From: Streptomyces sp. CBMA291
Lineage (GTDB): Bacteria; Actinomycetota; Actinomycetes; Streptomycetales; Streptomycetaceae
DNA: 64,000 nt
Reading direction: 5' to 3'
NCBI RefSeq assembly: GCF_014596525.1
Contig: NZ_MSJP01000008.1
Coordinates: 62,001 to 126,000 of the forward strand
In this document: piece after piece, positions 33,797 to 43,487 of the stretch
Layout of the letters: each line of letters starts with the position of its first letter
Position numbering within the stretch: the stretch's first letter is position 1
Made by a program: the position numbers and the translations under genes
Notes under the pieces: model-generated
Told to the model about the DNA's origin: nothing
The model's input: the letters and a program-made list of their open reading frames with translations, nothing else
The model's database searches: none

Positions 33797-35593
33797 TCAG
33801 AACGTCGTGTACCCCTTCCAGCCCCAGCCGAGCCTGACCCTGCTCTTCAGGCCGCCCTTGCCGTCGCCGTCGTACCGCCACAGGAGGCCGTCCGTGCCCT
33901 GGGCGACCACGTCGGGGACGCCGTCGCCGGTCAGGTCTCCGGTGCCGGTCAGGGAGAGGCCCTGCCAGCCCCAGCCGATCTGCTCGCGGCTGTCCTCGTA
34001 CCGGTACAGCTCACCCGTGCTCCGCTGGGCGAGGTACGAGGTCCTGCCGTTCCTCCGCAGGTCGCCGACGGCCGTCATCCGGTACTTCCCGTAGTCCCAG
34101 CCCTGGCTCCAGCGCTGCTGGAACCCGCCCTTGCCGTCGCCGGGGTACACCCACAGCTCGCCGGTCTTCCCGTCGAGCGCGAGGACGTCCGGGTAGCGGC
34201 TGCCGATGCCGTTCACGGGACCGCGCGAGAAGTCCCCGGAGGACGTCAGCTCCATGTCCTTCCAGCCCCAGCCGATCCGCACCTTCGGGCGCAGCCCCCC
34301 GTTCCCGTCCCCGTCGACCCGCCAGAGGTCGCCCCGGGAGTCCTGGGCGAGGACGTCGGGGAAGCCGTCGCCGCCGAGGTCGCCGACGGCCGTGAGCCGG
34401 TAGTCCTTCCAGCCCCAGCCGATCTTGACCCGGCTCTTCAGACCGCCCCTGCCGTCGCCGCCGTACCGCCAGAGGGCTCCGGCGGGGTCCCTCGCGAGGA
34501 GGTCGGCGACGCCGTCCCCGTCGTAGTCGCGGCGGAAGGTCTCCCAGCCCGGGTTCCGGCCGACCGGCTGGACCCAGGAGAGGGAACTCGCCGAGGTGCC
34601 GGGGGTGTTCAGATCGCGCGTCCCGCCGCCCAGGGTGGTGACGGTGGCGTTCGGGGCCGTGTCGCCGAGGTACGCGATCATCCGCCCGTCCGGCGACCAG
34701 TCGGGCCGCTGGAGGGGCGGCTTCGCGACGACCGTCTCGGGGGTTCCCTCGGGGGCGTCCAGATCACGGACGCGCAGCTCGTAGCCGTGGTCGACGTCGC
34801 CGATGTAGGCGAGATGGCGGCTGTCGGCTCCGAACGTCGGACCCTCGCCCGGGGCCACGGGCTTCGGGGCGCCGCCCGTGCTCGGGTCCCAGACGTGGAT
34901 CACGCCGTCCCGGACGAAGGCGACCCGCCCGTCGGGGGCCGTGTCGATCTGGGTCTCCGAGACCTGGCCGACGTCGGGGAAGCCGGCGGCGAGGATCCCC
35001 GTGGCGACGTCGACCGAGTTCATCCGCGCGCCGTCGCCGTCGAGCCCCCTGGAGTAGCCCAGATAGAGCCGCCTGCCGTCGGGCGTCCACTCCAGCTCGG
35101 CGAGGATGCCGCCGTGTCCCTCCATCCTCCTGAGGAGCGGGCGGGCGTTCGTGCCGTCGGCGTGCGCGATCCAGATGTCCGACATGCCGCCGCCGTTGTC
35201 CTCGCGGGCGATGAAGGCCAGGTACACGCCGTCGTGCGAGTACGCGAAACCGCTCAGCTCCGCCGTCCGGGAGAGCCCCTTCCCCTGGGGCATCACGATC
35301 CGCCGGTCCGTGCCGTCCGCGTCGACCGTGACCAGCGTGTTCGTACGGGCCTCGCCGACGTACGCGTGCTCGACGAAGGCCACGCGGGGCTTCGGCACCT
35401 CGTCGACCGGCTGGGCCTGGGCCGGAACCGTCCCGGACACGGCGAGCGCGGCGGAGGAGGCGAGGACGGCCAGGGCCGTGGCGAGGGCACGGCGCCGGCC
35501 GCGCGGGGTGGCGGCGGTCGTGGTGGCAGTGCCGGTGGCGGTGGCGCGGGCGGTGCGGCTGATGTTGCCCGTGCGGCTGGTGCGGCGGCTCAA
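33797..35593 (-). CDS. Secreted TolB-like propeller plus FG-GAP repeat protein 3
   Basis: A 598-residue exported protein. Signal peptide to about residue 60 (long, with a Thr/Arg-rich N-terminus; ends AQA). Residues about 65-350 form a TolB/WD40-like propeller (YSHDGVYLAFIARED, WTPDGRRLYLGYS, WSPDGRMIAYLGD). Residues about 360-598 are five FG-GAP repeats with the phrase KIGWGWKDYRLTAVGDLGGDGFPDVLAQD. The TTG start at 35593 is supported by TGGAGG 5 bases upstream. The promoter-like motif shared with other FG-GAP loci starts 94 bp upstream. Function unknown. Confidence 0.83.
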   Translation of the reverse strand: MSRRTSRTGNISRTARATATGTATTTAATPRGRRRALATALAVLASSAALAVSGTVPAQAQPVDEVPKPRVAFVEHAYVGEARTNTLVTVDADGTDRRIVMPQGKGLSRTAELSGFAYSHDGVYLAFIAREDNGGGMSDIWIAHADGTNARPLLRRMEGHGGILAELEWTPDGRRLYLGYSRGLDGDGARMNSVDVATGILAAGFPDVGQVSETQIDTAPDGRVAFVRDGVIHVWDPSTGGAPKPVAPGEGPTFGADSRHLAYIGDVDHGYELRVRDLDAPEGTPETVVAKPPLQRPDWSPDGRMIAYLGDTAPNATVTTLGGGTRDLNTPGTSASSLSWVQPVGRNPGWETFRRDYDGDGVADLLARDPAGALWRYGGDGRGGLKSRVKIGWGWKDYRLTAVGDLGGDGFPDVLAQDSRGDLWRVDGDGNGGLRPKVRIGWGWKDMELTSSGDFSRGPVNGIGSRYPDVLALDGKTGELWVYPGDGKGGFQQRWSQGWDYGKYRMTAVGDLRRNGRTSYLAQRSTGELYRYEDSREQIGWGWQGLSLTGTGDLTGDGVPDVVAQGTDGLLWRYDGDGKGGLKSRVRLGWGWKGYTTF

Positions 35594-35658
35594 GAGACCT
35601 CCAGGGCCATGTCATGGAATGTCGTCACCAAGGCGCCATTCGCGTCTTACGGGGGTGA

Positions 35659-35687
35659 GACCCTCCCGCGCCCCGAATGGTTGTACG
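35659..35687 (-). promoter_or_regulatory. ECF-type promoter-like motif before FG-GAP gene 3
   Basis: On the minus strand: CGTACAACC, 17 bases, GTC, identical in form to the elements before FG-GAP loci 1, 2 and 4. Confidence 0.6.
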
Positions 35688-35795
35688 AGACCCCTCTCCC
35701 GTACGCCCCACGCATGCCTCTCCCGTACGCCCCGCACAGGCCCTCCCCCGTACGCCCCGCACACGCCCCCTCCGCTTCCCCGCGCACACCCATTC

Positions 35796-35810
35796 CTGAC
35801 TACGCGTCAG
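35796..35810. promoter_or_regulatory. Operator half of a tandem pair (site 1) before acyl-CoA synthetase
   Basis: CTGACTACGCGTCAG: CTGAC/GTCAG arms intact, one change from the consensus CTGACG-N3-CGTCAG. Confidence 0.65.
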
Positions 35811-35819
35811 TTCTGTAAC

Positions 35820-35834
35820 CTGACTAAGTGTCAG
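35820..35834. promoter_or_regulatory. Operator of a tandem pair (site 2) before acyl-CoA synthetase
   Basis: CTGACTAAGTGTCAG, 24 bp from site 1 and 33 bp before the start of the synthetase gene. Paired sites suggest cooperative binding of two dimers. Confidence 0.65.
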
Positions 35835-35866
35835 CTCTTTTGGATGGGTGAGGGGCGGTCTCCACC

Positions 35867-38089
35867 ATGCTCGGATCGACTCACGGCACCTTCACGGCCG
35901 GTCTGCGCGCCCGGGTGGTCGCCTGCGGGGAACCGGACCGCACCGCCGTGCACGGCGTCGCCGCCGCCCCCGGCGACCTGGACGTCAGCGGGCGCCCGCT
36001 GTACGCCCCCGTACCCGATCTGGACCTCTTCTTCCGGCCCCGGTCCGTCGCCGTCGTCGGCGCGTCCGACGCCGAGGGACGCCCCACCACCGGCATCACC
36101 CGGCAGCTGCTCGCCTGGGCCGACCGCGTCGGCGCCCGGCTCGTGCCCGTCCACCCCACCCGTACCCGCGTCTTCGGGCTCGACTGCGTGCCGTCCGTCG
36201 GCGCGCTCGCCGACCCCGTCGACCTCGCCGTCCTCCTCGTCGCCGACCCGCTGCCCGTCATCGAGGAACTGGCCGGGACCAAGACCCGGTTCGCCGTCGC
36301 CTTCGCCTCCGGGTTCGCCGAGACCGGCGAGGCGGGCGCCGCCGCGCAGGAGCGGCTCGCCGCCGCCGTACGCGGCTCCGGGCTCCGCCTCCTCGGCCCC
36401 AACACCAACCTCAACGCCTTCGAGCACTTCCGCGACGACCTCGAAGGCCCCGCCGTCGCCCTCATCACCCAGTCCGGCCACCAGGGGCGGCCCGTCTTCA
36501 CCCTCCAGGAACTCGGCGTCCGGCTCTCCCACTGGGCCCCCACCGGCAACGAGGCCGACCTGGAGACCGCCGACTTCCTCTCCTACTTCGCCGGGCGGCC
36601 CGAGGTCGGCGCCATCGCCTGCTACGTCGAAGGGCTCAAGGACGGCCGCTCCTTCCTCCTCGCCGCCGACCACGCCGCCCGCGCCGGCGTGCCCGTCGTC
36701 GCCGTCAAGGTCGGCCGCACCGAGACCGGGGCCCGTACGGCCGCCTCCCACACCGGCAAGCTCACCGGCGCCGACCGGGTCGTCGACGCCGCCATGCGCC
36801 AGTACGGGATCATCCGCGTCGACGGGCTCGACCAGCTCCAGGACACCGCGACCCTGCTCGCCCGCGCCCGCCGCCCGCAGGCCGAGGGCGTCGCCGTCTA
36901 CTCCATCTCCGGCGGTACGGGAGCCCACTTCGCCGACCTCGCCACCGCCGCCGGACTCCACCTCCCCACCCTCTCCCCGGCCAAGCGGGACGAGCTGCAC
37001 CAGTGGATCCCGGAGTATCTGAACGTCGCCAACCCCATCGACAACGGCGGCCACCCCGTCGGCGACTGGCGCGGCCGGAAGATCATCGACGCGATCCTCG
37101 CCGACCCCTCCGTCGGCGTCCTCGTCTGCCCCATCACCGGCCCCTTCCCTCCCATGAGCGACCGCCTCGCCCAGGACCTCGTCGACGCCGCCGAGGCCAC
37201 CGACAAGCTGGTCTGCGTCGTCTGGGGCTCCCCCGTCGGCACCGAGGACGCCTACCGCACCACCCTCCTCGGCTCCTCCCGCGTCGCCACCTTCCGTACC
37301 TTCGCCAACTGCGTCGGAGCCGTCCGGGCCTATCTCGGCCACCACCGCTTCACCACCGCCTACCGCTCCCCCTTCGACGAGGCCCCCCGCACCCCCTCGC
37401 CCTCCTTCCGCAAGGCCCAGGCCCTGCTGCGGCCCGGCGCCCGGCTCAGCGAGCACGCCGCCAAGCAGCTCCTGCGCGCCTACGGGATACGGGTGCCCCG
37501 CGAACAGCTCGTGACCAGCGCGGCGGCGGCCGTCCGGGCGGCCGGGCTCGTCGGCTACCCCGTCGTGATGAAGGCCTCCGGCGCCCGGCTCGCCCACAAG
37601 ACGGAACTCGGCCTGGTGAAGATCGGCCTCACCTCCGCGAGCCAGGTCCGGGACGCGTACCGCGAACTCACCGACATCGCCCGCGCCGAGGAGACCGACC
37701 TCGACGGCGTCCTCGTCTGCCAGATGGTCGGCCGGGGCGTCGAGATGGTCGTCGGCGTCACCCGGGACGAGCTGTTCGGCCCCACCGTCACCGTCGGTCT
37801 CGGCGGGGTCCTCGTCGAAGTCCTCGACGACACCGCCGTACGCGTCCCGCCCTTCGGCGAACAGGAGGCCCGCTCGATGCTCGGCGAACTGCGCGGCCGG
37901 GCCCTCCTCGACGGCGTACGGGGAGCGCCGCCCGCCGACGTGGACGCGCTCGTGGAAGTCGTCCTGCGGGTCCAGCGGATGGCCCTCGAACTCGACGGCG
38001 ACCTCGCCGAACTCGACATCAACCCGCTGATGGTGCTGCCGCGCGGGCAGGGCGCGGTGGCCCTGGACGCGCTGGCCGTCTGCCGATAG
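35867..38089 (+). CDS. Acetate--CoA ligase family protein (ADP-forming acyl-CoA synthetase)
   Basis: A 740-residue fused-chain NDP-forming acyl-CoA synthetase. Order: CoA-binding Rossmann domain about 45-145 (RPRSVAVVGASDAEG), succinyl-CoA-ligase-like flavodoxin region about 175-480 (LITQSGHQGRPVFT, GNEADLETADFLSYF), and an ATP-grasp domain about 520-735 (GYPVVMKASGARLAHKTELGLVKIGL, ELDINPLMVLP). It activates an organic acid to its CoA thioester. Homologues belong to acetate, pimeloyl or aromatic acid pathways; the substrate here is unknown. A crotonase gene follows 8 bases later. Two operator copies lie just upstream. Confidence 0.87.
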   Translation: MLGSTHGTFTAGLRARVVACGEPDRTAVHGVAAAPGDLDVSGRPLYAPVPDLDLFFRPRSVAVVGASDAEGRPTTGITRQLLAWADRVGARLVPVHPTRTRVFGLDCVPSVGALADPVDLAVLLVADPLPVIEELAGTKTRFAVAFASGFAETGEAGAAAQERLAAAVRGSGLRLLGPNTNLNAFEHFRDDLEGPAVALITQSGHQGRPVFTLQELGVRLSHWAPTGNEADLETADFLSYFAGRPEVGAIACYVEGLKDGRSFLLAADHAARAGVPVVAVKVGRTETGARTAASHTGKLTGADRVVDAAMRQYGIIRVDGLDQLQDTATLLARARRPQAEGVAVYSISGGTGAHFADLATAAGLHLPTLSPAKRDELHQWIPEYLNVANPIDNGGHPVGDWRGRKIIDAILADPSVGVLVCPITGPFPPMSDRLAQDLVDAAEATDKLVCVVWGSPVGTEDAYRTTLLGSSRVATFRTFANCVGAVRAYLGHHRFTTAYRSPFDEAPRTPSPSFRKAQALLRPGARLSEHAAKQLLRAYGIRVPREQLVTSAAAAVRAAGLVGYPVVMKASGARLAHKTELGLVKIGLTSASQVRDAYRELTDIARAEETDLDGVLVCQMVGRGVEMVVGVTRDELFGPTVTVGLGGVLVEVLDDTAVRVPPFGEQEARSMLGELRGRALLDGVRGAPPADVDALVEVVLRVQRMALELDGDLAELDINPLMVLPRGQGAVALDALAVCR

Positions 38090-38097
38090 GAGCCCCC

Positions 38098-38997
38098 GTG
38101 CCCCCCGTACCCCCTTCGACGCGGCCCCCCGCGCCCGACCTGCTGCACTCCGTCGAGAACGGCGTCTCGCGGATCGTCCTCAACCGGCCCGAGGCGATGA
38201 ACGCGGTCACCTGGGACCAGCGGGAACGGATCGTCGCCCTGCTCGACGCGGCCTCCGCCGACCCCGCCGTACGGGCCGTCGTGATCACCGGCACCGGCCG
38301 GGGCTTCTGCGCGGGCGCCGACCTGCGGGGCGCGCCCGCCACCGGATCGCGGACGACGGCCGGGGAACGGGCGACGGCCGGGGAACGGACGACCGGGGAG
38401 CCGGTGGCCGGGGAGCCGGTGGCCGGGGAGCCAGTGGCCGGGGACGTGAGCCGGACGATCCGGCGCGGGGCCCAGCGGTTCATCGGAGCCGTACTGGACT
38501 GCGAGAAGCCGGTCATCGCGGCGGTGAACGGGACGGCGGCGGGGATCGGGGCGCATCTGGCGTTCGCCTGCGATCTGGTCCTGGCGGCGGAACAGGCCCG
38601 GTTCATCGAGGTGTTCGTCCGGCGCGGGCTCGTCCCCGACGGCGGCGGCGCGTATCTGCTGCCCCGGCTGATCGGCCCGCAGCGGGCGAAGGAGCTGATG
38701 TTCTTCGGGGACGCGGTGTCGGCGGCGGACGCGCACGGGATGGGCCTGGTGAACCGGGTCGTGGCGGCGGAGGAACTGGACCGCACGGCCCGCGAATGGT
38801 CCCAGCGCCTGGCCCAGGGTCCGACGCGCGCCCTCGCCCTCACGAAACAGCTGGTGAACGCGTCCCTGGACACCGACAGGGCGACCGCCTTCGCGGCGGA
38901 GGCGGTGGCGCAGGAACTGAACATGACGACGAGGGACGCCAGGGAGGGCGTGGCCAGTTTCCTGGAACGGCGGGGGGCGCGGTACGAGGGGAGGTAG
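38098..38997 (+). CDS. Enoyl-CoA hydratase/isomerase with repeat insertion
   Basis: A 299-residue crotonase. The oxyanion-hole segments are GFCAGADLRG (about 74-83) and NGTAAGIGAHLAFACDLVLA (about 136-155); the catalytic-acid region is RRGLVPDGGGAYLLPRLIG (about 167-185). Between the two oxyanion segments is a low-complexity insert of about 35 residues (TTAGERATAGERTTGEPVAGEPVAGEPVAG) made by a 15-bp repeat. The GTG at 38098 follows AGGAG and sits 8 bases after the synthetase stop, so they form one operon. The insert is in a loop and probably does not destroy activity. Confidence 0.87.
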   Translation: MPPVPPSTRPPAPDLLHSVENGVSRIVLNRPEAMNAVTWDQRERIVALLDAASADPAVRAVVITGTGRGFCAGADLRGAPATGSRTTAGERATAGERTTGEPVAGEPVAGEPVAGDVSRTIRRGAQRFIGAVLDCEKPVIAAVNGTAAGIGAHLAFACDLVLAAEQARFIEVFVRRGLVPDGGGAYLLPRLIGPQRAKELMFFGDAVSAADAHGMGLVNRVVAAEELDRTAREWSQRLAQGPTRALALTKQLVNASLDTDRATAFAAEAVAQELNMTTRDAREGVASFLERRGARYEGR

Positions 38998-39111
38998 GGG
39001 GAAGGGTGTGGCGGGGGTGTGGTCGCGGTACGGGGGGGTGGGCGGGGCCTTCTGTCCTGACCCCTCCGTAAGGTGTGCGCACACGACACACACCGCTCCG
39101 GGGGGAACGGC

Positions 39112-42100
39112 ATGCCCGACTCCGCGCACTCGCGCACCCGAAACCGTACGAAGAGAACCCGGAGGACCCGGGGAACCCGCGGCCCGGGTGGCCCTGGTAG
39201 CCCGGGTAACCCTGGTAGATCACGGAGATCGCTTCTCCTGGTGCCCGCCCTGCTGACCGCGCTGGTGGGGGCGCTGGTCCCGACGGGGGCGGCACTGGCC
39301 GCGACACCGGCACCACCGCCGTCCAGCGCCGCCGCACCCGCGGGCACCCCGGCCACCACCCCGGAACCGGAACCGGCCGCGCAGACCCCGTCGGAACCGG
39401 ATACAGCCGCGCAGGATTCACCGGAACCGGAACCGGCCGCCACGCCCTGCCGGGTACTGCCACTCGCTCCCCTGGGCGATCCCGGTGACGCGGTCGCCAC
39501 GGTGCGCCTGGAGCCGCACGGTTCCGCCTGTCTCACCGTGACGGTGGAGAAGCCGGGACTGCACAGGGTGAACTTCCGCTACGGAGACCTTGAGGTCTCC
39601 TCCGGCGGCGTGCCCGTCCCCTGCCGCTCCCTCCAATTCGCCAAGCTCTGCGAGCTGGCCGCCGGCACGTACCGCCTCGACATCTCCCAGACGGGGAGCT
39701 ACCCCAGCGACATACGGGTCTCGGTCATCCCGCTGATGACGGGCCCCGGCTGCACGGGCCCTCTCGGAACCGACGTCGGCGCGCCCCCCACGACCGGCAC
39801 CACCGCCGACCCGCTCGCCGTCGTCTGCCACACCTTCACCGCCGAGCCGGGCTCCCTGGTCCGGGCGGACCTTGATCCGAAGCCCGGCACGAGCGTCGAC
39901 GGCCAGATCGTCGACAGCACCGGCAAGCCGCTCTGTTCCCTCGGCTACGACTGTCTCCTGCCCCTCGGCGGCACCGGCGACTACCGCGTCCTCGCGACCC
40001 TCCGCTTCGAGACCACCGACGGCCCCCGCCCCTACACGGTGCGGGTCCAGCGCCTCTCCGACCCCGTGGGCTGCGCCCCCGCGTCGGTGACCCCGTACGG
40101 CTCCGCGCCCGCCCCGAACACCGCCCCGGGCTCCTGCTGGACGTACACCCCGGCCACGACGAGCATGTACGAGATCCGCACCGTCAACGCGGAGGGGGGC
40201 TCCTACCGGGCCGCCGTCTACGATCCGCAGGGCCGGATCTGCACATCCCCCGGCGACTGCACCCTCACCGCGGGTGTCGCGTACACCCTGGTCGGCGACG
40301 GGGCCCTGAGCCTGCTCGACCTGTCGTCCTCGCGGGGCTGCTCGGACGTGACGCTCGCGCGGCCGCACCGGGACGCCATCTCCGTGCCCGGCGAGATCGA
40401 CTGTGTGAACCTGCCGGTGCCCCGGGGCGCCCACGTGGCCGTCCTGACGGGCGCCTCCGCCATCAGCCTGAGGCTCGGCACCCAGGTCGTCGACGCGACC
40501 GGCAAGCGCGTCTGCCATGACGAGGAGGCGTCCACGGGCGCCTGCGTCCTGGACGGCACCGCCCCCTACCGGGCGCTGGTGGAACGGCAGAACAACGAGA
40601 CCACCGGCCCCTACGGGCTCGTCGTGCACCGCACGGACGCGCCGAGCGACTGCCGGATCCTCCCTGCGGGCGACTTCGGCCCGGACCCGGCCCACGCGGA
40701 GACGGCCACCGACCCCGACACCTTCGCCGAGTGCCTGACGATTCCCGCGTCCGACCACGCCGCCCGCGAACTGATCACGATCGCCCGCGACGCGTCGGGC
40801 GTCTCCTTCGACAGCCGCGTCTTCGACGAGACCGGGCGCGGAGTCTGCGCCCTGGAGAACCAGGCCCTCGCCGACTGCCCGCTGACCCCCGGCCTCTCGC
40901 ACACCGTCCTCCTCAGGAGCCACTACCGGCCTGCCTCGTTCACCCTCACGCGCCGGGACATCACCAGTACCGCACGCGGCTGCGTCGAGACCCCGGCCAC
41001 CAAGGCCGGCGCGCCGAGCGTGCCCGGCGTCCCGAGCATGTCCGGCTGGCTCGTGTGCCACCGGGTGACCACCACCGACGCCAGGGACACACTGCACCTG
41101 AACGCCCGGTCCACGAGGTGGGAAGCGTTGGTCGGCCACCAGGTCTACACGGCGACCGGCGAGCCCGCGTGCGAGGGCTTCGAGTGGGGCTGCGCGGTCA
41201 CCGGCTCCACCTCCTACCAGGCGATCGTCATGACCGGAAGAACCGAGCCCGGCTACCGCCTCGACGCCTTCCGCATCGCGACCGCCACCGGGCCCGCGCC
41301 GGAGTGCGCCCGGGGCCCAGACGTCACCTACGGCTTCGGGATCTCGGTCGGGGTGCTGAGCGAGGAGAGGCCCGCGGTCTGCTTCGCCCTGTCGACGGCG
41401 GAGCGCGACCTGTACGCCCTGTCGTTCACCCCGCAGCCGGACATCCGGAAGTCGCCCACACCGTGGATGTACGACCGGGCGACCCGACAGAACGTCTGCT
41501 CCCCGGCCAGCGGCAACCGGAACTCCTACGTCTGCCGGGTGCCGGTCGAGACCTACGAAGGGTGGACGCCCCGGCCGACGATCCTCGTCTTCGGCATGCC
41601 GGCGACCCCCACCCAGGCCACGGCGGAGACCCAGGCCAAGGTCGTCTGCTCCTCCTGGTGCGGCCCCGTGGACCCGGCGGTCGACGCCCTCACTCCCGGC
41701 ACGGTCGGCGCCGGGAAGATCACGATGCGGCTCACCGGCACCGTGCTGCACGAGAAGAACGTCGTCCAGCTCAGCAGGGGGAGTTACCGTGCCCGGTCGA
41801 CGACCCTTTCCGTCGCCCCGGACCTGCGGAGCATGGAGGTCTCGCTCGACCTGACGGGCGCTCCGCTCGCCGCGCTGAACGCGAGCGTGACCACGCCGAA
41901 CGGAGCGACGTACCAGCTCGACAACGTCACCGTCGTCGCTCCTCTCCACACCACCGTCACCCCCGCCGTCACGGGCACCCCGGTCATCGGCGCCAAGGTG
42001 ACCGCCACGGCCGGGACCTGGTCCCCCTCGGCCGACGCGTACGCCTACCAGTGGCGGGCGAACGGCGTCGCCATCGCCGGGGCCACCGCCTCGGCGTACA

Positions 42101-42756
42101 CCGTGCCCGCCGCGCTCCTCGGCAAGCAGCTCGGCGTGGCCGTCACCGCCCGCAGGGCCGGGCATCCGACGGTCACGGCCGTCAGTGCCGCCGTCCTGGT
42201 CAAGGGCCCGGCGCCGAAGCCGGTGAAGGCGCCGTACGTGTCCGGGACCGCGCGGGTCGGCGGCAAGGTGACGGCGGCCGTGGGCGGTTGGTCGCCCGCG
42301 CCGACCTCGTACGCGTACCAGTGGCGGCTGAACGGCGCCGCGGTCGCGGGCGCGACCGGGGCGAGCTACACGCCTCCGGCGACCGCGCGGGGCAAGAAGC
42401 TGACCGTCACCGTGACCGCCCACCGCACCGGGCACCTCAGCGGTACGGCCACCTCGGCGGCGCAGACGGTCGGGTACGGGCTCGCGCCGAAGGCGACCCG
42501 GGCGCCGTACGTCTCGGGCACGGTGAAGGTGGGCCGCACGCTCACCGTGAACCGGGGCGCCTGGACGCCCGCGCCGACCTCGTACACGTACCAGTGGTAC
42601 GCGAACGGGCGGGCCGTCGCCGGGGCGACCCGGGCCACGTTCACCCTCGGCAAGGCGCAGCGCGGGGCCCGGATCAGCGTCAGGGTGACGGCCCTGCGCA
42701 CCGGGCACACGACGGGCACCGCGTGGACCAGGTCGACGGGGGCGGTCGCGCGCTGA
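39112..42756 (+). CDS. Large secreted protein with C-terminal Ig-like repeats
   Basis: A 1214-residue exported protein. After a very basic, Arg/Gly/Pro-rich leader (~40 residues) there is a signal peptide (LLLVPALLTALVGALVPTGAALA) and a Pro/Glu/Thr linker. The body (about 90-870) contains seven or so related ~110-residue beta domains, each with a Cys pair of the form xCxxL...Cx5C (e.g. GCTGPLGTD, VCHTFTA, CSLGYDCLL), plausibly stabilised by disulfides. An IPT/TIG-like domain follows, then three copies of an 85-residue Ig-like module (GTWSPSADAYAYQWRANGVA; GGWSPAPTSYAYQWRLNGAA; GAWTPAPTSYTYQWYANGRA). Likely a cell-surface or extracellular binding protein; function unknown. ATG at 39112 with GGGGGGA upstream. 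Confidence 0.8.
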   Translation: MPDSAHSRTRNRTKRTRRTRGTRGPGGPGSPGNPGRSRRSLLLVPALLTALVGALVPTGAALAATPAPPPSSAAAPAGTPATTPEPEPAAQTPSEPDTAAQDSPEPEPAATPCRVLPLAPLGDPGDAVATVRLEPHGSACLTVTVEKPGLHRVNFRYGDLEVSSGGVPVPCRSLQFAKLCELAAGTYRLDISQTGSYPSDIRVSVIPLMTGPGCTGPLGTDVGAPPTTGTTADPLAVVCHTFTAEPGSLVRADLDPKPGTSVDGQIVDSTGKPLCSLGYDCLLPLGGTGDYRVLATLRFETTDGPRPYTVRVQRLSDPVGCAPASVTPYGSAPAPNTAPGSCWTYTPATTSMYEIRTVNAEGGSYRAAVYDPQGRICTSPGDCTLTAGVAYTLVGDGALSLLDLSSSRGCSDVTLARPHRDAISVPGEIDCVNLPVPRGAHVAVLTGASAISLRLGTQVVDATGKRVCHDEEASTGACVLDGTAPYRALVERQNNETTGPYGLVVHRTDAPSDCRILPAGDFGPDPAHAETATDPDTFAECLTIPASDHAARELITIARDASGVSFDSRVFDETGRGVCALENQALADCPLTPGLSHTVLLRSHYRPASFTLTRRDITSTARGCVETPATKAGAPSVPGVPSMSGWLVCHRVTTTDARDTLHLNARSTRWEALVGHQVYTATGEPACEGFEWGCAVTGSTSYQAIVMTGRTEPGYRLDAFRIATATGPAPECARGPDVTYGFGISVGVLSEERPAVCFALSTAERDLYALSFTPQPDIRKSPTPWMYDRATRQNVCSPASGNRNSYVCRVPVETYEGWTPRPTILVFGMPATPTQATAETQAKVVCSSWCGPVDPAVDALTPGTVGAGKITMRLTGTVLHEKNVVQLSRGSYRARSTTLSVAPDLRSMEVSLDLTGAPLAALNASVTTPNGATYQLDNVTVVAPLHTTVTPAVTGTPVIGAKVTATAGTWSPSADAYAYQWRANGVAIAGATASAYTVPAALLGKQLGVAVTARRAGHPTVTAVSAAVLVKGPAPKPVKAPYVSGTARVGGKVTAAVGGWSPAPTSYAYQWRLNGAAVAGATGASYTPPATARGKKLTVTVTAHRTGHLSGTATSAAQTVGYGLAPKATRAPYVSGTVKVGRTLTVNRGAWTPAPTSYTYQWYANGRAVAGATRATFTLGKAQRGARISVRVTALRTGHTTGTAWTRSTGAVAR

Positions 42757-42787
42757 CTCCCCGGCGAGGGGCACCCCTTCCCTTACG

Positions 42788-42825
42788 GCCCCCGGGGCGA
42801 CGGCACGGTCCGCCGCCCCGGGGGC
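42788..42825. terminator. Terminator hairpin
   Basis: GCCCCCGGGGCG pairs with CGCCCCGGGGGC after the Ig-repeat gene. Confidence 0.82.
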
Positions 42826-42832
42826 TTCCCAT

Positions 42833-42847
42833 GTGACGACCCGTCAG
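42833..42847. promoter_or_regulatory. Operator GTGACG-ACC-CGTCAG before flavin reductase
   Basis: One mismatch from CTGACG-N3-CGTCAG, ending 17 bp before the start codon. Confidence 0.62.
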
Positions 42848-42864
42848 TTTCAATGAGGAGCGTG

Positions 42865-43467
42865 ATGGGACACGCGGGGATGGCGGCCAGCGCCGTCCGA
42901 CACCTGAGAGCGGCCGGTTCGCCGACGGCCGTGGAACCACTGCCCCGGCCGGCCCTGCGCGCGGTACGGGAGGACGAGCGGCCGCCCGTCGACCCGGCCG
43001 CGTTCCGCCGCGTCCTCGGCCACTTCGCCAGCGGCGTCACGATCGTGACCGCCCTCGACGACCGGGGCCCGACGGGCTTCGCCTGCCAGTCGTTCGCCTC
43101 CCTCTCGCTCGACCCGCCGCTGATCGCCTTCATGGTGGCCCGTACGTCGACGACCTGGCCGAGGATCGCCGCCGCGGGCACCTTCTGCGTCAACGTCCTG
43201 GGCGCCGGGCAGGCGGAGCTGTGCCGCGCCTTCGCGGTGCGCGGCGCGGACAAGTTCGCGGGCGTCGACTGGACCCCGGCCCCGGCGACCGGGGCGCCCC
43301 GCCTCGCCGGGGCGCCCGCCTGGGTCGACTGCGCGATCGATGCGGTGCACACGGGTGGCGATCATCTGATCGTGGTGGGCCGGGTGGCGGACCTGGGAGC
43401 GGAGGAGGAGGGCGGGGCGGCCCCCCTCCTCTTCCACCGGGGCCGGTTCGGCAGCCTGGCCGACTGA
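42865..43467 (+). CDS. Flavin reductase-like (FMN-binding) protein
   Basis: A 200-residue protein of the HpaC/flavin reductase-like split-barrel family: FRRVLGHFASGVTIVTALDDRGPTGFACQSFASLSLDPPLIAFMV (about 45-90), then FCVNVLGAGQAELCRAFA. Such proteins give reduced FMN or FAD to two-component monooxygenases. The ATG at 42865 follows GAGGAG by four bases; an ATG at 42853 is too far from a ribosome site. Its oxygenase partner is not adjacent. The operator suggests membership of the catabolic regulon described in the findings. Confidence 0.86.
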   Translation: MGHAGMAASAVRHLRAAGSPTAVEPLPRPALRAVREDERPPVDPAAFRRVLGHFASGVTIVTALDDRGPTGFACQSFASLSLDPPLIAFMVARTSTTWPRIAAAGTFCVNVLGAGQAELCRAFAVRGADKFAGVDWTPAPATGAPRLAGAPAWVDCAIDAVHTGGDHLIVVGRVADLGAEEEGGAAPLLFHRGRFGSLAD

Positions 43468-43487
43468 CACCCGTCCCTTCCGCCGGG

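Noticed and set aside
39001..39111. Start of the Ig-repeat protein at 39073
   Set aside because: The ATG at 39112 has GGGGGGA upstream and leads directly to the basic region and signal peptide; the earlier start lacks a ribosome site.
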